A stretch of 64,000 bases of DNA, taken from the NCBI GenBank assembly GCA_009809945.1, contig WTPW01000662.1, positions 90,113 through 154,112 of the forward strand, in the 5' to 3' direction. The notes under the pieces are model-generated. The model had not been told where the DNA came from. It worked only from the letters and a program-made list of their open reading frames with translations, and did no database searches. Origin of the DNA: Gigaspora margarita (Eukaryota > Glomeromycota > Glomeromycetes > Diversisporales > Gigasporaceae). This document shows, one piece after another, positions 23,847-35,858 of this stretch (position 1 is the stretch's first letter; each line of letters begins with the position of its first letter). Position numbers and translations under genes: made by a program.

Positions 23847-24480
23847 TTTTTTTTTTTGACTTTACAACCATGCGCTACTTTATTAGATATTTAAGTACAA
23901 GTACAAATATTGTTCTAACTATTACGTAGGCTACTACCTGGCATTCCATCAATGCCCAGGCAGGGTTGTTGCACCAAGCCTTATTTCTTCTAGCAAGCCC
24001 CTCCGATTCTCACGGTCATAAGCCTGTTGGTTCAGATCGCAGCCCGGATACGCTGCCACGAGTTCTTGAAGTATCCTTTCAGACTTCAGTCTCTCAATAC
24101 GTCTCGTAACTTCGGTTATTCAAATCAGTGTTCTGACTCAAGGATGATTCCGGGGTTTTGATCCCGACTACTTGCAGTGTCGCTCTACAATGTCCGTCAT
24201 TCAACAGTGTAACCATACATAGATAAGGGTACAACTGGCCATATGTGCACTTTTGGTGCCTATTTTAAGTAGTCCGCCTGAAGGTTTCACACCAGCTGCA
24301 ATACCTGCACCCGCTACGGGAATTGCCTATTCAAACTCTCTGATCTATGCTGACATCTCCTGATATGGTAGGACCCGCAACATAGAAATACGATTTCGCC
24401 GCCACCAGAAATTGAACTGTCAACCTTCCGATTTGCATCCTCAGAGCATAACCGCTATGCTATCGACCCAGAGGACTGAC
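23847..24480 (-). mobile_element. tRNA-derived SINE with 14-bp target duplication
   Basis: Read on the minus strand, the element starts at 24480 with a tRNA-like head carrying RNA polymerase III A and B boxes. It ends at 23847 in an A run (a T run on +). The direct repeat ATATAACACTTAAT flanks it at 23833-23846 and 24481-24494. The paralogous copy of the host repeat at about 47520 is uninterrupted at this point, giving an empty site. At 634 bp it is long for a SINE and has no coding capacity, so mobility would depend on a LINE. The 3' part (GTGCAACAACC, CTGGGCA, GTTAGAA, GGTTGTAAAGT) recurs at 58342-58562. GC content is well above the flanks. Confidence 0.85.
24408..24462 (-). promoter_or_regulatory. 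RNA polymerase III internal promoter of the SINE
   Basis: The A box TAGCATAGCGGT is at 24462-24451 and the B box AGTTCAATTTC at 24418-24408 (minus strand). The spacing is what a tRNA-type promoter needs. The head does not fold as a full tRNA, so I do not call a tRNA gene. Confidence 0.7.
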
Positions 24481-24784
24481 ATATAACACTTAATCATTTT
24501 ATATCAATTATAAAATATCATTATATATTAATTAATTGGATAAAAATTGATATATATCTAAATTGATATATATTATTTTCTATATTAAATCATTATACAT
24601 CTATAAATCAATTATAATTAGAATTATTTGAAACGATATATAATGATTAACAGATCTTTAACAATTACATAGTGTTTTGACCTGTCACTAGATAAAAAAA
24701 AAATAAAATAAAAAAAAATAAAAAAAATAAAATACTGATTATTTCAATTAAAGCAAATTAAAAACAATTAGCAAATTAAAAAAA

Positions 24785-24860
24785 ATTGACTTAAAAAAAA
24801 AAAAAAAGTGTTTGCACTTTTTTTTTTTTTTTTCTTTTTTTCTTTTTTTTTTTTTTAATA
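24785..24860. repeat. Homopolymer hairpin A15-GTGTTTGCAC-T16
   Basis: A run of about 15 A, a short GC-containing palindrome and a run of about 16 T would form a stable hairpin. The same place in the second copy of the host element is an assembly gap (47731-47947). Confidence 0.8.
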
Positions 24861-25568
24861 TTTCGAATAGTTTCAAAATATTTTAGAACTAGGAAATTAA
24901 GCTTGATCAGTAGATTTGTATCCTGGATCATACAAAGGCACATTTAATTAATATTTTCAAAATGGTTCGAAATGTTTTGATGATTATAGTACAAGATTAG
25001 AATAGATCTTTGTTTATTTTTTTTGTTTATATTTTAGATCTTCTATCAATTTTACATTGTTTTTTCAGTTTTGGGTTTTTTTTTGGTTTTATTTTGTTTC
25101 ATTTAGTTTCATTTAATTTTATTTAGTTTCAGTTTTATTATTTTTTAATTTTTTTTTATTTTATTTTTACAAAAAACATCTCTTTAACTTTTGGCACTTT
25201 GCAAAAAACCCAACAACTTTTAGAAACTATGTGCAAACCAATACAGCCTTTTGACACATTGCAAGAACACACAACTGATTTTACCAACACTTTCTAAATT
25301 TCGAAGAATGCTTCTTTAAAGAAATAAAGATTTAGTTGGTGCTTTATTTTTTTTGTTTGACATTTTTTGTTCTTTTTGTTTTTGTTTTTGTTTTTTTTTA
25401 TTTCTTTTATTAATTTATTTTATTCAGAGAAAATAATCTAGACTTTTTTGATACTTTGCAAACAAATCTAGACTTTCCCCACTTTGCAAAAATACATACA
25501 ACTTGATTTCGGCAATATTGTCATAAACTCTTTTTCAAAGAAATAGAGATTTAGGTTTTTATTTTTTT

Positions 25569-26233
25569 TATTTAGTTTGCTTACATTTNNNNNNNNNNNN
25601 NNNNNNNNNNNNNNNNNNNNNNNNNNNNNNNNNNNNNNNNNNNNNNNNNNNNNNNNNNNNNNNNNNNNNNNNNNNNNNNNNNNNNNNNNNNNNNNNNNNN
25701 NNNNNNNNNNNNNNNNNNNNNNNNNNNNNNNNNNNNNNNNNNNNNNNNNNNNNNNNNNNNNNNNNNNNNNNNNNNNNNNNNNNNNNNNNNNNNNNNNNNN
25801 NNNNNNNNNNNNNNNNNNNNNNNNNNNNNNNNNNNNNNNNNNNNNNNNNNNNNNNNNNNNNNNNNNNNNNNNNNNNNNNNNNNNNNNNNNNNNNNNNNNN
25901 NNNNNNNNNNNNNNNNNNNNNNNNNNNNNNNNNNNNNNNNNNNNNNNNNNNNNNNNNNNNNNNNNNNNNNNNNNNNNNNNNNNNNNNNNNNNNNNNNNNN
26001 NNNNNNNNNNNNNNNNNNNNNNNNNNNNNNNNNNNNNNNNNNNNNNNNNNNNNNNNNNNNNNNNNNNNNNNNNNNNNNNNNNNNNNNNNNNNNNNNNNNN
26101 NNNNNNNNNNNNNNNNNNNNNNNNNNNNNNNNNNNNNNNNNNNNNNNNNNNNNNNNNNNNNNNNNNNNNNNNNNNNNNNNNNNNNNNNNNNNNNNNNNNN
26201 NNNNNNNNNNNNNNNNNNNNNNNNNNNNNNNNN
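25569..26233. other. Assembly gap (665 N)
   Basis: A run of N. It lies inside the long TIR element and ends directly at a 92-bp palindrome. Confidence 0.98.
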
Positions 26234-26325
26234 TATCTTATCAAACTTAATAAAAATTTTTTTATTTAAATTTAATAGATCTATAAAATTTAAATAAAAA
26301 AATTTTTATTAAGTTTGATAAGATA
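26234..26325. repeat. Near-perfect palindrome at gap edge
   Basis: TATCTTATCAAACTTAATAA and its inverse TTATTAAGTTTGATAAGATA bound arms of about 40 bp around a centre near 26280 (AATAGATCTATAA). The first base after the gap is the start of the arm. Confidence 0.85.
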
Positions 26326-26570
26326 GTTATCAAAAACGTTGAGCTTGAAATTTCAAAAAAGGGGGTGCTTATTCATGATAGGATACGGTATTTAAAATAT
26401 TAAATAATAATTAATAAATAAAATGAAGAAAAAATGTATGTCTCGCATCCAGTGATCTACATTGCATCTCACTTCTCGATTTTGATTGGTTAATTGTTAA
26501 GTTATAATTTTGGAGTTATTTTTTATTTTAACAATAACTCATATAATATTAATAAAATTATTTTTAAATA

Positions 26571-26767
26571 GTGCGCCTATGTGCAAAATTTCATGCTGAA
26601 ACAAGTTTACTTAGATGCCAAACAAAGATTATCTTAATAGAATTTTAGGATATTTTTATTTTTTATTTTTTCTTTAGTTTTTTGATAATATCTTAAAAAC
26701 TTATTAAGATAATCTTCTTAAGTCCTCTAAGTAAACTTGTTTAGCATCAAATTTTACACATTGGTGC
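26571..26767. mobile_element. Fold-back element inside the long TIR element
   Basis: The left arm runs ATGTGCAAAATTTCATGCTG, then AACAAGTTTACTTAGA, then AAAGATTATCTTAAT. The right arm is its inverse, ending AGCATCAAATTTTACACATT near 26763. About 197 bp, non-coding. Confidence 0.7.
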
Positions 26768-27266
26768 AAAAACTTTTTATAATATCTTTAATTTTTCTTA
26801 AGATATTTGATTTTATAATTTTTGTTTACATTTTTTGTCTTTGTTTACATTTGATCATTACACAAAATTTAATCATCTGATTGGTACAATTGGAGGTGCA
26901 AAAAATAAGAATACCAACCCCCGCAGGATATAAATTGCTCCTAAAATAAAATTTTATATTAAATTGCAAAAACTTGCGAATATTGTATATTTAATTTAAA
27001 ATATAATATAACTTATAATAATAATAAATAAATAAAATTTAGAAAACTTGTGAAATCTTGCAAAAACCTGTAAAACATTTAAAAATTTGCAAAAAGCATG
27101 ATTTATATGAATATAATAATTATTAATTGATATTATATTCGATATATATCAATTTAACTAGATATATATCTATTACTATCACTATTGATAATAATTAGCA
27201 GGAGTATTAATTATCGATATATATTTTATTAGTTAGTAATCGATATATATCTATATATAAAATTTG

Positions 27267-28202
27267 CTGATGCTAGATTATGCAAAACAAAAAATTAGCT
27301 TTGTATGGCATTATACTTACCTCTTATTTACTCATTCAGTTTTTTTATACCAGGCATTTGTCACTGCCAATGTCTTCTGGTTATCATCATCTGATTTTTA
27401 TGTATATACTTACATATCTGTGATATTTTCACCCGTAACATCTCATGGTGGTGTATAATCACACCCCTTTTCAATCATATAAAAACTATCATCTTGCATT
27501 AATGAAAAACATTACAATATACAACAACTTTGTATATATTTATTTGGATCATGCCAGCAAATAATTTAGGCTGGATGTGAATTTTATTAAAGAGCAAGCA
27601 GAAATATGATAAGTAGCTGACCATGAGTTGATCAGTTGTTATCAATTTACTAACCTATTAAAAAATGTGAACAAAATAAAAATATATTTATTAGAGGTTT
27701 GTTCTGTTACCTATATAAATTGAATTTATGCCACATTTTGTGTTTTATATATGATGGTAATATACTTAGGGAACCCTATTTAGACAAGATAGTCCAAATT
27801 CTACTGCACACATGATTGTACTAGTCCTGCACAGCTATATTATATTAAAATTTGTCTCTAGAGTCAAAATATATTTCATAACATATATGAAAAGTAATTT
27901 ACAAAAAAATTGATATTTTCAAATAAAAAAAGCCAGTCTAAAACAAATTTTAAACCAAATAATTTGAAATTTCAGAAAGCAAAATCTTAATATATTATAG
28001 TGCTTACTATAAGTATCTGACCCTAGTAACTTCCTAGAGTTTATTTGTAATAGCTTAAAATTTTTGGTATATAAAGAGTATTACAAATATAGATCATCAA
28101 CATTTTTTTGTAACTGATAAACCTCTATATCAGAATATCACATGATCATAAAGTTCATGCATGTTTATATATAATAATTACTTTTAAATTTTTAAATGAA
28201 AA
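27267..28202. other. AT-rich region with remnants of dispersed repeats
   Basis: At 27270-27310 an inverted copy of the AAGTTAATTTTTTGTTTTGC boundary repeat (compare 23490) is present. Near 27550 ATGCCAGCAAATAAT matches the block at 21755. No gene is supported; a 64-codon frame at 27264 is within this repeat. Confidence 0.45.
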
Positions 28203-28322
28203 AATCTTCACATCAACATGATCAATTTTAATGTTTGATAGCTTTTTTTAATTCTAATATATGTATAGAATTAAAAAAGCTATTAAATATTAAAATTGAT
28301 TATGTTAATGCTAAGAGATTTT
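28203..28322. repeat. Snap-back repeat, copy 1
   Basis: Arms of about 55 bp (AAAATCTTCACATCAACATG ... AGCTTTTTTTAATTCTA and the inverse) meet at ATATGTATAG. The outer ends are not exactly paired. A related copy follows at 28385. Confidence 0.75.
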
Positions 28323-28384
28323 ATTTAAATTTTAGTTAATTATTATTATTGGGAATGTAATAAAATAAAATTTTTAAAAAAACA

Positions 28385-28515
28385 TGCATATATTTTGATA
28401 ACCATGTGATCAAATTTAATGTTTTTAATGTTTATAGGCTTTTTTGAATTTTACATGTATGTAGAATTTAAAAAAGCTTTTAAATATTAAAATTGACTAT
28501 ATATTATCAAAATAT
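28385..28515. repeat. Snap-back repeat, copy 2
   Basis: The same design as the previous repeat: TATATTTTGATAACCATGTG ... GGCTTTTTTGAATTTTACAT, and the inverse, meeting at GTATG. A third, shorter relative lies near 39735-39830 (GTCCTTTTTTGAATTCTACA). Confidence 0.7.
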
Positions 28516-31148
28516 TTTTGTTAAAATTTTGTTAAAACCAAATAATTATTTAATTTTTTCTTAAATTTTCAACTATGATATTTTGAGATCAGCCTAGCCA
28601 CATTACCAAAATTTATAAAGGGATTACTATCAATATTTATCAGTTATTGGATAGTAATCAATTAAAATCCCTGATGAGAACTAGCAATTAAGATAGTAAT
28701 TGATAATAATCAGTAATAATTGATAGTAATTAGATTAAAAATCATGAATAATAATTCTAATTAATATGTTTATACTGTATACTTATTTTTAAACATATTA
28801 CAGATTTTCACACATTTTTGCTAGATTTTGCAATTTAATATAAAATTTTATATTTTTTATTTATTATTATTATATATATATTTTTTTTAAATTCAGCAAT
28901 CCTGCCTTCTGTGTCTATAGACTTTATTATACAAAAAATAAAACTATATTTATGTACATATGTATTCTACTCTAACAGAAAGCTCACCCAACTTTATGTC
29001 CAGGTGCGACCCGCCTAGCGATCATTTGCCTCGATTAGGACCCTCAACTTACTGGGGGTATATTTCCTCCTGTCATTGGCTAGCAATCGCTTGCCATATC
29101 AGTTTTGGCGTTTGAGTTCAGATTCAAATATTTGAATCTAATCCAGAATGACCAATTTGGTTTATGTCCCTCTGTGATCAAATTGTCTATATTCGAGTCT
29201 GCTAGTTTTCTTGCGCCATTGTGCTACTCTTTCTTTCTAAGTAGATCATGTTCTGCCACTTGCTGGTTTTCATTATTTGGAGCAAAGTTTTCTTTCTCAC
29301 TACTAACTCTCTTTCCCTTCCTTCTTAGGCTTTTTTTCTTCTTTGCGGCATCTATTCCCTCTTCTTTTTCCCAGGCATTTTGGATTTCACATCTAAAGTT
29401 CCAAATATGCTGGCGAAAACTTATACTGAACTTTTTGATAACTGCGTCCAAAAAACTTTCCTGAACAAAGCTTTGTCCTTTATCTTGCTACTTAGATTTT
29501 CTTTCCATTTTCGGGGAATTAGGCCTTGCATTAAATGGATTCTGTTAGATTTCTTTTCTTTTTCAGCTTTGCCAAAGACTCTTCTTATCCATTCTTCCAA
29601 TGCTACATTTGCTGAGGTACATGAGTCTTCTTTAAGTAACCTTTCGATTTTCTCACTTGTTTCTTCTTCTATTAAGTTCCAAATCCCCTGGTAATCGTCA
29701 CATCTTGCGAGATTTTCTAGTATTTAGAGCTCCTGCTGACAGGTCGCACATATGTCCATTTTGTATAGGTCTGGCCTCCTTGTTTTGAGTTCTGCCATTG
29801 TCGCTAATGGATCATTGAGGCACTTTGTTCTGAATACCCATTCTCTGTGTTTTTCTCTGTCTATACAATGTCTATCCTTATACCTTCCTATAAATCTCCA
29901 TGTTTCCTTTCAATCTATGTTACCCTCACTTTTTTAAGATTTTTCCTCTTGAATCTTTCTAAACCTAACCATTCCGCATCTTGTATTGCCAGAACTACCT
30001 GATTAATAAATTTTCTAATTGGACTATCTATTATAATATTCTTCCAATAAGGGACCACTTGCTGCATCTTCATCCAAGGCCATCTGACAGCTAGATGTCT
30101 AGGACTTCTGGCTCCTTTCTTCGCAAGTTTATCAGCCTCTTCATTTTTTGCGATTCCACTGTGCCCTTTGACTTTATAGAATTCCACTTTTAGTTCCTTT
30201 AGCATCAAAACTTGTTTAATTTGCCATAACAAACTTGCGTTTTGCATTTTCAGACAAATTCGTAGCTTCTTTGTTTTTTCTGTTTTATTAATTGCTTGTA
30301 TGGCTGCGAGGCTATCTGTATGTACTTGTATGTGTGCACCTTTGGGAGCTACCAAGAATAGGTCCAAATTGCTCCTAACTCTGCTCGAGTTGATGAAGGC
30401 CATTTCTTTACCCCACAGCAAAAGGTCACTCTATTGTGTTCTGTTTGTGTACCTTCATCATTCCAAGCTAGCCACCCTGCACCCATCTGGATTTTTTCTT
30501 TTTCATCTGCCTTCAATAAGGAGCCGTCTGTGAAGGCTATAATCTTTTTCCATAAACTAATTTTCTCCCTAATAGCACCTAATTCTTCTATTACTTCTTG
30601 TCCAACAATATTAGCTAATAGTATGTTTTCAGATAGTGTACATATTGGTATTTCACTCATATTCCTCTCTTCTGCCTTCTGAGTTACAGGAAGTTTTTCT
30701 GCTATATTCTCCCAGGGCACACTTATCTTCCTATATTTTCCTCTAGGAGTATTGCAATTTTCTATCCAATTTCTACTTAGTGTTCTTTTAACTCCCTTCA
30801 TCTTTTTTCTTGTTTGACATGAAAGAGAGCTGTCTGTTTCCTCTTCTGCTAGATCACAGCCCTCACACTTCTTAAGTATAGTAAGGCCTTGCTCATTCAC
30901 TGAGTCCTGGGTCCAATGTTCTATTAGGAACTCACGTGAGGTTTTCTTTTTAGTGATTCTTCCGATTTCTGGTTTGTCTATTGCATTTCCAAAAACTAGC
31001 CACTCTCGCTTTCTTCTATCCTCACTTATCATTTCTAGATCAGCCTTTATATATGCAAGGTTTTCCTTTTCTAGTAGAACTTTTAATTTTCTGTTTGAAG
31101 TGTCTGCTATTAATTCCTTTTCGAGACTTTTATACCAATTTGAGGGTT

Positions 31149-31419
31149 GTTTAAAGCGTTGTGCAATCATGTGATATAAGGCCAATCAAATTGTTTGTTT
31201 TGATCGACACGGATCAGCCCGACGAAGAAAAAAAGAAGAAAAAAAGCGAGAAAACGAAGAATACAAGAAAACTAATGCCTAAACTTATTTTGATGCATGA
31301 ATAAAAAATGTCGGGAAGGTGATTTTACCTATAAAACATGCCTAACCCTAACCCCGAACTAACCCTTGCCCTAACTTTAACTAAATAGTCAAAAACATAT
31401 GATGCACAACGCTTTAAAC
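31149..31419. mobile_element. MITE nested in LINE ORF2, GTT-flanked
   Basis: The left end GTTTAAAGCGTTGTGCAATC and the right end, inverted, GTTTAAAGCGTTGTGCATCA form 24-bp TIRs. GTT flanks both sides (31146-31148 and 31420-31422). It is 271 bp with no ORF. It contains CCTAACCCTAACCCC. It interrupts the LINE between the reverse transcriptase and RNase H. Confidence 0.85.
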
Positions 31420-32068
31420 GTTCCCCAATTTGGTACTCTTCCTTTTGCTGTTAAACCTTTTAAATGTCTGATTTGCTTCCATGATAGCATTCTTTTACCT
31501 TTTGCATCTATAGTTTGCTCTAATAGAAAGAGGTGTAGCTTCTTGTCTCTTAAAAATGCTTGTAGATCTGTTTATTTTAACAAATTTGCGATTTCTGTTC
31601 CTGTCTCTTCTAATTTGCAGGACCTCTTCAATTCTTCTGATCTAAAGCTAATATTTAGCTTTCTTGCTTTTAGTATTACTTTGAAGGCTAAGTTGTTCTT
31701 TATCTTGCAACTCTCCAATTTTTTTGCCTCTAGACCCAGGATGCAGGATGTACTTTTACAACTTAGCTGTGCCTGCTTCAATCTCATCCAAACTGCATGC
31801 CCCAAATCTCCTTTGTTGTTCAGCCTGGCTATAATTTCTATAAAGTGATGCGTGAGTTGGTTTTGCCATATTGATTTTACTCCAACAATATTCGCATGCG
31901 TCAGAGTTGCATTAGGTGCTATATACGTCATTCCTGCTTTATTTTTAATTAACAATAGTAGAGGGCTTTGTATCTTTTCGCAGTTTTTACGAGACAGTAT
32001 GCAGTGCTATAACCTATATTCCAGGTGTGGTAATAGAACAACATTGTTTATGTATGCCATGTGTGCTA

Positions 32069-32974
32069 AGGGGCTTCCAAAAATTACGTAATTTTTTAGT
32101 GGGTGGGTGGGGTCCTGAAAATATCAGGTTATAATTATAATTCTGGTCAAAATTTTATAATTCTGACCAAAAGTATAAAATTATAAAATTATTAATAACT
32201 ATTGATCTGCTAAGCCAATTTAGATTATTTAACTACCAAAATGTTCGTCTCACTGAGACGATTCTAACAAGCCCAAAATCGTTAAAATTTAATTACAGGA
32301 TCACAAGATCATTCAACTTTTGTGTAATTTTAATAGTGATTTTTTAGAATCACTAAGTAAATATTTTAATATTGAATAGCTTTTGATCCACTGGACCGTT
32401 TTGGATGATTTAACTACCAAAATGTTCGTCTCAGTGAGAAGATTCTAACAAGCCCAAAATCGCCAAATTCTAATCACAGGATTCCAAGATCGATAAAGAT
32501 TTATATTGTTAAACAAACAATAAAATATTTATCGATTTTTGAATCCTGTGATTAGAATTTAGTGATTTTGGGGTTGTTATAATCGTCTCACTGAGACGAA
32601 CATTTTGGTAGTCAAATCATCCAAAACGGACCAGTGGATCAAAGTTATTCAATATTAAAGATATTTACTTAGTGATTCTAAAAAATTACTATTAAAATTA
32701 CACAAAAGTTGAACGATCTTGGGACCCTGTTATTAGATTTTAACGATTTTGGGCTTGTTAGAATTGTCTCAGTGAGACAAACATTTTGGTAGTTAAATCA
32801 TCAAAATTGGTCCAGTAGAGCAATAGTTATTATCAATTACATAAATTGAACATATAAATAAATTTTAAAAAATATAAAATTTGATTGGCTAATAGAGTAT
32901 CAGGTGTGGGTGGGTGGGGTAAAATTTTGAAATTTATTAGTAACAAAAATATTACATAATTTCTGAAAGCCCCC
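32069..32974. mobile_element. Long inverted-repeat element nested in LINE reverse transcriptase
   Basis: The ends are AGGGGCTTCCAAAAATTACG and, inverted, GGGGGCTTTCAGAAATTATG, with TA on both sides. Inside, a left half (about 32220-32510) and a right half (about 32530-32830) are inverse copies. Each contains two copies of GTCTCACTGAGACGA-type palindromes followed by ACATTTTGGTA or its inverse. 906 bp, non-coding. It splits the LINE ORF between KRKWPH and MAYINNVVLL. Confidence 0.85.
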
Positions 32975-35858
32975 TAATGAGGCCATTTTCTTTTGATTCC
33001 ACTAACTATTTTTTGGATTTCCTCCTTTCCTATTTTAATAGCATGTTGAATTTCTGCTTTTTCTGATATCCAAACCCCTAAAAATCTTGTCAACTCCTTT
33101 TCTTTCTTAATGAGTATGAACTCATTATTCAGTCCAAACTTGATACCGTCTTGTATTCCCTTCTTGTTGCTCGTGTTTAGTGCCAATAATTCTGACTTTT
33201 TAATATTGATCTCAATATCGTTTACTTTATAGAATTCTTCTGCTACCTCAAGTATTCGTTCCAACTCTAATTTATTCCTTGCCAGGTAGGCGGTATCATC
33301 GGCATATGCTAGCACTGGTACCTGCAGTTCTTGTACTTCGACTGTATTTCTTCTAATACTAGTTGGCCAAACTAGCTGCATTTTATATCCTCTGTCTCTC
33401 TCTTCTTGGATTTCTACCAGAAGCAGATCATAAAATATTTTTCATACCAGGGGTGATATAACCTCCCCCTGGTCTATTCCATTTCCTGCAACAAATTTTT
33501 CTTTGTTTCCTACTCCTGTTATTACTTCTATCTCTCTATTTTTGTACAGGTTTAAGATAAACTCTACTGTCACTTCTGGGAGCTTGATATGTTCCAGTGC
33601 TAACTGTAACATTTCAATGTTTACCGAATCGAAAGCCTTCTTCATATCCTGAAATAGGATCTAAATTTCTTTTTTTTTCTCTCTGGCATTTTCCAGAATA
33701 CAATTTATCAGATGCACCGGTGCTGCTGTACCTTCTTCTGGAAGACCTGCAAAGTTCCTTCCTTTTAAAATGTCCTTTTGTTTCAGGATTGATCTGAGCC
33801 TATTATTCAGAACCCTTATGACCAATTTTCTAAAAGTCTCTATTAGGAGAATAGGCCTCACATTGTTTAACCTAAAGCGCCAGTCTTCCTGCTTGGGTAT
33901 TGGGTATAGCATACTGAGTTTCCATTTTCTTAGCATGCTTCCTTCTTTTAAACATCTACTAGCTAGGTATCGAAAAATCTCTTTTGCATATCCGTTAGCC
34001 TTCTTTTTTATTGGGTATATAATACCAGACACACTCAGAGCTGACTTGCTTTTAGTCTGATCTAGCGCTTCTTCCCATTCCTCTTCTGTTACTTTTTCAT
34101 AAGAGGCTCATACCACTTAGAGTTTATCTCTTCTATTGGGTGGAACCTGTTTCTCCATCTTCTAGAGAGGTTACCTGCTAGAGATGCTCGTTTTCAGAAT
34201 TGTTGTGCAAAGTAACTCTTAACTTCCTCTAGTACTTCTCTAGGTTCATTCACTAATTCCTCTTCTTCTTCTTCAGTATCCTTTACTAATTGTATTTTCT
34301 TTTGAGGTCGGTCTAACTATTTGTCTATCATACTTCTTTGTCCTTTGACTATCATCTCGTATCTGGCTTCTATACATGCCTGAATTCTTCTTTTATCCTC
34401 ATTTTTCTTGGCTAAATGCCACCTTTTTGTTAGGATTTTCCACCACGTTTCCAAATTGTCAGATACTGTTAAATAATTCTGCTTTGCAACTTCTACCACT
34501 TCTTGACCCTAGCGGTTTTCAAGCGGTTCTATAAATCATTCCAACTCTTCGACCTCCTGAACTGTGATTCCTCTTTCTTTATTTTTTCTTAGTTTCATAC
34601 AACATTTGCCCAATGTCCGAATATCCTTCCTGAGCTTTTTGTTTTCTGCATCTGTACAAGAAATATTTTCTACTATCGGGTCTTTTTCTTTTGTAGTAAT
34701 TTGTTTGCAGCTGATTTCTTTATACTACTCTCGATAATGTCCTATAGCTCGTCCAAGGTTTTATTCTTTAGAGTATAGCAATCCAAACCATCGCTCTGTA
34801 TACTCCCGTTTTCACTATTCTTTGAGAGTTTTCTCTTTAATTCTTTGTTCAATTCAGCTTGGTAGTCTTCCCAATTCTTTTCGTTAGTATTTTCAGTATC
34901 GATTTCTAGTCTTTTCTTTCTTATTCTTCTGTTTTCTGCTTGACTTCTTTTCTGCAGGTTTAATCCCGTTTCTAGCTGCACAAGAATGGCTTGATGATCA
35001 CTGCCCATTCTGAGCTCCATGTCTTTGATTTTGGATAACAGAACACTTTGCTTCCAGTGACAATCAATCCATATAGTATCAATTCTTGACTGTGCTTTCT
35101 TGCGTTTCCAAGTTGGTTGTCCTGCGGAATTGGACTCATAAAAAATATCTGCAAACCTCTTCCTCCTTAATAGCTGCGCAATTTGCTTTTTTTTCTCTTT
35201 TCTTTTTTGTTCGTTTGTATCCGATATTATGCATTGGTTTAAGTCCAAATTGAAGTTTCCTAGAATTACACACCTTTGCGCTTTCTTTTTTGTTTCGATA
35301 TCCTTTATATGTTTTTTCAGGTATTTTTTATACTTTTTTGCACCTCTGTGCTTGTTGGTGCCATATATACCACAATAACATTTATCGAAAGACCTTTAAA
35401 ATCCAAAGTTAACTCCAAGATGTATGAGTTTTCTTTGTTTACCTTTACTATATGTTTCTCCCAGTGCTTGTCAATTATGATCCTGACACCGGAGCCTTTA
35501 TTCTTTTCCTCTTCTGCGAAGGACCAGAAACCCCTTACACTATTATTTCCTTTTAGAAAAAACTTTCCTTCTTTTTCTGATAGGTTCGTCTCCACTAATC
35601 CCATAATATTAATCCTCTTTTCCCTCATAAAATCCAAAATATTATCTAGTCTTCCCTTATTTGTTTTAAGTCCATTTATATTATGAAGTCCCATTTCTAA
35701 TATACTGTAATTGTTGTTATTTTCTGCTTGTTCTAGCTCTTTTTCCCCTTTTCTGCAGTACTTCTTCTCCTCTCCCTTCACCTTTGGCTCTCCTCCCCTT
35801 GTTTGTTTGGGTAGAGAAAAGTCTCTACACTTTTCTTTGTAGAGGCCCTTGGCAACTT

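Larger units (their letters stand above)
23803..27266. mobile_element. Long non-autonomous TIR element, copy 1 (interrupted)
   Basis: It begins TTTTATATATAGATATTGAT and ends in the inverse ATATATATCTATATATAAAA. The interior matches the copy at 47490-49727 in the same order: TATAACACTTAAT, GATTAACAGATCTTTAACAA, a homopolymer hairpin, GTACAAGATTAGA, a CACTTTGCAAGAA-rich block, and TATCACTATTGATAATAAT. It is interrupted by a SINE (23847-24480), an assembly gap (25569-26233) and a fold-back element (26571-26767). No transposase is visible. Confidence 0.65.

Noticed and set aside
24408-24480. A genuine tRNA gene.
   Set aside because: A and B boxes are present, but no full cloverleaf or acceptor stem is evident and the unit continues into a 634-bp element with an A tail.
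25468-26269. Long open frames through N runs (also 47716-48051).
   Set aside because: They consist almost only of unknown residues across assembly gaps.
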